A stretch of DNA of 6,628 bases from Paracoccaceae bacterium (lineage in GTDB: Bacteria > Pseudomonadota > Alphaproteobacteria > Rhodobacterales > Rhodobacteraceae): contig JAOUMG010000115.1 in the NCBI GenBank assembly GCA_029881635.1, forward strand, positions 1 through 6,628. Reading direction: 5' to 3'. The translations under genes and the position numbers were made by a program. The notes under the pieces were generated by a model. That model had not been told where the DNA came from. It made no database searches and saw only the letters and a list, made by a program, of their open reading frames with translations. Numbering within the stretch: the stretch's first letter is position 1; each line of letters opens with the position of its first letter. Shown piece after piece: positions 5,416 through 6,628 of the stretch.

Positions 5416-6628
5416 TCAGCAGCTGTAATACATCTGGTATTCAACCGGGTGCGGCGTGTGTTCGTAGGCGTAGACCTCTTCCCATTTCAGCGCCATGTAC
5501 CCTTCGAGCTGGTCCTTGGTGAAGACATCGCCCGCGAGCAGGAAGTCGTGATCGGCCTCCAGCGCCTCCAGCGCTTCGCGCAGGCTGCCGCAAACGGTTG
5601 GGATTTCGGCCAGTTCCTCGGGGGGCAGATCGTATAGATCCTTGTCCGACGCCGGACCTGGATCGATCTTGTTCTTGATGCCGTCAAGACCGGCCATCAA
5701 AAGCGCCGAGAAACACAGATAGGGGTTGGCCGACGGGTCGGGGAAACGGGCCTCGACACGTTTGGCTTTCGGGCTTTCGGTCCACGGGATGCGGACGCAG
5801 CCCGACCGGTTGCGCGCGGAATAGGCGCGCAGAACTGGCGCCTCAAATCCCGGGATCAGGCGCTTGTAGGCGTTGGTCGAGGGATTTGTCAGCGCGTTCA
5901 GCGCCTTGGCGTGCTTGAGGATGCCGCCGATGAACCAAAGCGCCTCTTGCGAAAGGTCGGCATATTTGTCGCCGGAAAACAGCGGCTTGCCGCCTTTCCA
6001 GATCGACATGTTTACATGCATGCCTGATCCGTTGTCGCCCTTGATCGGCTTGGGCATGAAAGTTGCCGACTTGCCGTAGGCATGGGCGACGTTGTGGATC
6101 ACGTATTTGTACTTTTGCATGTTGTCGGCCTGTTCGACGAGGCCACCGAAGATCATGCCAAGCTCATGCTGGGTCGAGGCTACTTCGTGGTGGTGCTTGT
6201 CGACCTTCATGCCCATGCGCTTCATGGTTGAGAGCATCTCACCGCGCAGATCCTGCGCCGCGTCGGTCGGGTTGACCGGGAAATAGCCGCCCTTGACGCC
6301 CGGACGGTGGCCCGAGTTGCCCATTTCATATTCGCTGTCGGAATTCCAGGAGGCGTCAACGGCATCCACTTCGAAGGAAACCTTGTTCATTGAGACGGAA
6401 AAACGCACGTCGTCGAAGAGGAAGAATTCTGCCTCGGGGCCGAAATAGGCAGTGTCGCCGATCCCGGTCGATTTGAGGTAGGCTTCGGCCTTGGTGGCGG
6501 TTCCGCGCGGATCGCGGCTATAGGGTTCGCCGGTGTCGGGTTCGACCACGTTGCAATGCACGCAAAGCGTCTTTTCTGCATAGAACGGGTCAATATAGAC
6601 CGAGGATGTGTCGGGGATCAGCTTCATG
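5416..6628 (-). CDS. glnA: Glutamine synthetase type I, C-terminal part (5' end outside the window)
   Basis: GlnA forms glutamine from glutamate, ammonia and ATP as a cytoplasmic dodecamer and is the central ammonium-assimilating enzyme. The visible 403 residues match the bacterial type I enzyme from about residue 66. The ATG at 6627 is an internal Met, not the start. Visible landmarks are the metal-binding FGPEAEFF, the NGSGMH loop, the nucleotide and glutamate-site NRSGCVRIP, the [14 protein letters not shown] block, and DLYDLPPEE. The Tyr of DLYDLPPEE is visible residue 332. If 65 residues are missing it becomes Tyr397, the site adenylylated by GlnE, so activity is probably controlled by adenylylation. 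The protein ends at the expected Tyr-Tyr-Ser-Cys. In alphaproteobacteria glnB (PII) commonly precedes glnA, but that side is not in view. A strong terminator follows the stop by 20 bases. Confidence 0.98.
   Translation of the reverse strand, partial: MKLIPDTSSVYIDPFYAEKTLCVHCNVVEPDTGEPYSRDPRGTATKAEAYLKSTGIGDTAYFGPEAEFFLFDDVRFSVSMNKVSFEVDAVDASWNSDSEYEMGNSGHRPGVKGGYFPVNPTDAAQDLRGEMLSTMKRMGMKVDKHHHEVASTQHELGMIFGGLVEQADNMQKYKYVIHNVAHAYGKSATFMPKPIKGDNGSGMHVNMSIWKGGKPLFSGDKYADLSQEALWFIGGILKHAKALNALTNPSTNAYKRLIPGFEAPVLRAYSARNRSGCVRIPWTESPKAKRVEARFPDPSANPYLCFSALLMAGLDGIKNKIDPGPASDKDLYDLPPEELAEIPTVCGSLREALEALEADHDFLLAGDVFTKDQLEGYMALKWEEVYAYEHTPHPVEYQMYYSC

Noticed and set aside
6625..6627. ATG at the right edge as the start of glnA
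   Set aside because: It aligns with an internal Met near residue 66 of type I glutamine synthetase, and the adenylylated Tyr comes to position 397 only if about 65 residues precede it. The gene is cut by the window edge.
1..6628. CRISPR array, tRNA, rRNA, insertion sequence or prophage features
   Set aside because: No regularly spaced repeats, cloverleaf sequences, transposase or integrase genes, or terminal repeats were seen on either strand.

Overview
The window looks like chromosome from a marine alphaproteobacterium of the Roseobacter group (Rhodobacterales). The strongest clue is a full-length dddP gene (DMSP lyase), with every published metal-binding and catalytic residue at its published position. 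The high-GC codon use and an alphaproteobacterial-type glnA fit this. The genus cannot be named from the sequence alone.

Layout, left to right. (1) 99-326, + strand: a 75-residue protein with one predicted membrane segment, unrecognised, behind a strong ribosome binding site. (2) 348-1691, - strand: dddP, convergent with the small gene. A perfect 10-bp hairpin (338-360) sits between them, with the dddP stop codon as its loop. (3) 1692-1814: divergent intergenic region. (4) 1815-2621, + strand: a DUF3445-family protein, the family of the heme-binding alpha subunit of heme-dependent oxidative N-demethylase. (5) 2618-3820, + strand: a class I SAM-dependent methyltransferase with an unassigned C-terminal domain. 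It overlaps gene 4 by 4 bp (ATGA), so the two are probably translationally coupled. (6) 3821-3951: short convergent spacer with weak inverted repeats. (7) 3952-5175, - strand: a soluble bacterial cytochrome P450 with no redox partner in view. (8) 5176-5415: spacer with a 20-bp near-palindrome, a candidate operator for the P450 gene, and a strong intrinsic terminator. (9) 5416 to the right edge, - strand: the C-terminal 403 residues of type I glutamine synthetase (glnA). Its first ~65 residues lie outside the window.

How the genes relate. DddP cleaves the algal osmolyte DMSP to dimethyl sulfide and acrylate. Divergent from it is a two-gene unit pairing a demethylase-family heme protein with a methyltransferase. 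That suggests methylated-compound metabolism, but only the dddP function is well supported. The P450 and glnA read leftwards on the same strand but are separated by the glnA terminator, so they are probably separate transcription units. No tRNA, rRNA, CRISPR array, insertion sequence or phage gene was seen, and no gene-free stretch exceeds 300 bases. The most interesting unexplained items are the coupled DUF3445/methyltransferase pair, the hairpin at the dddP stop codon and the palindrome upstream of the P450.
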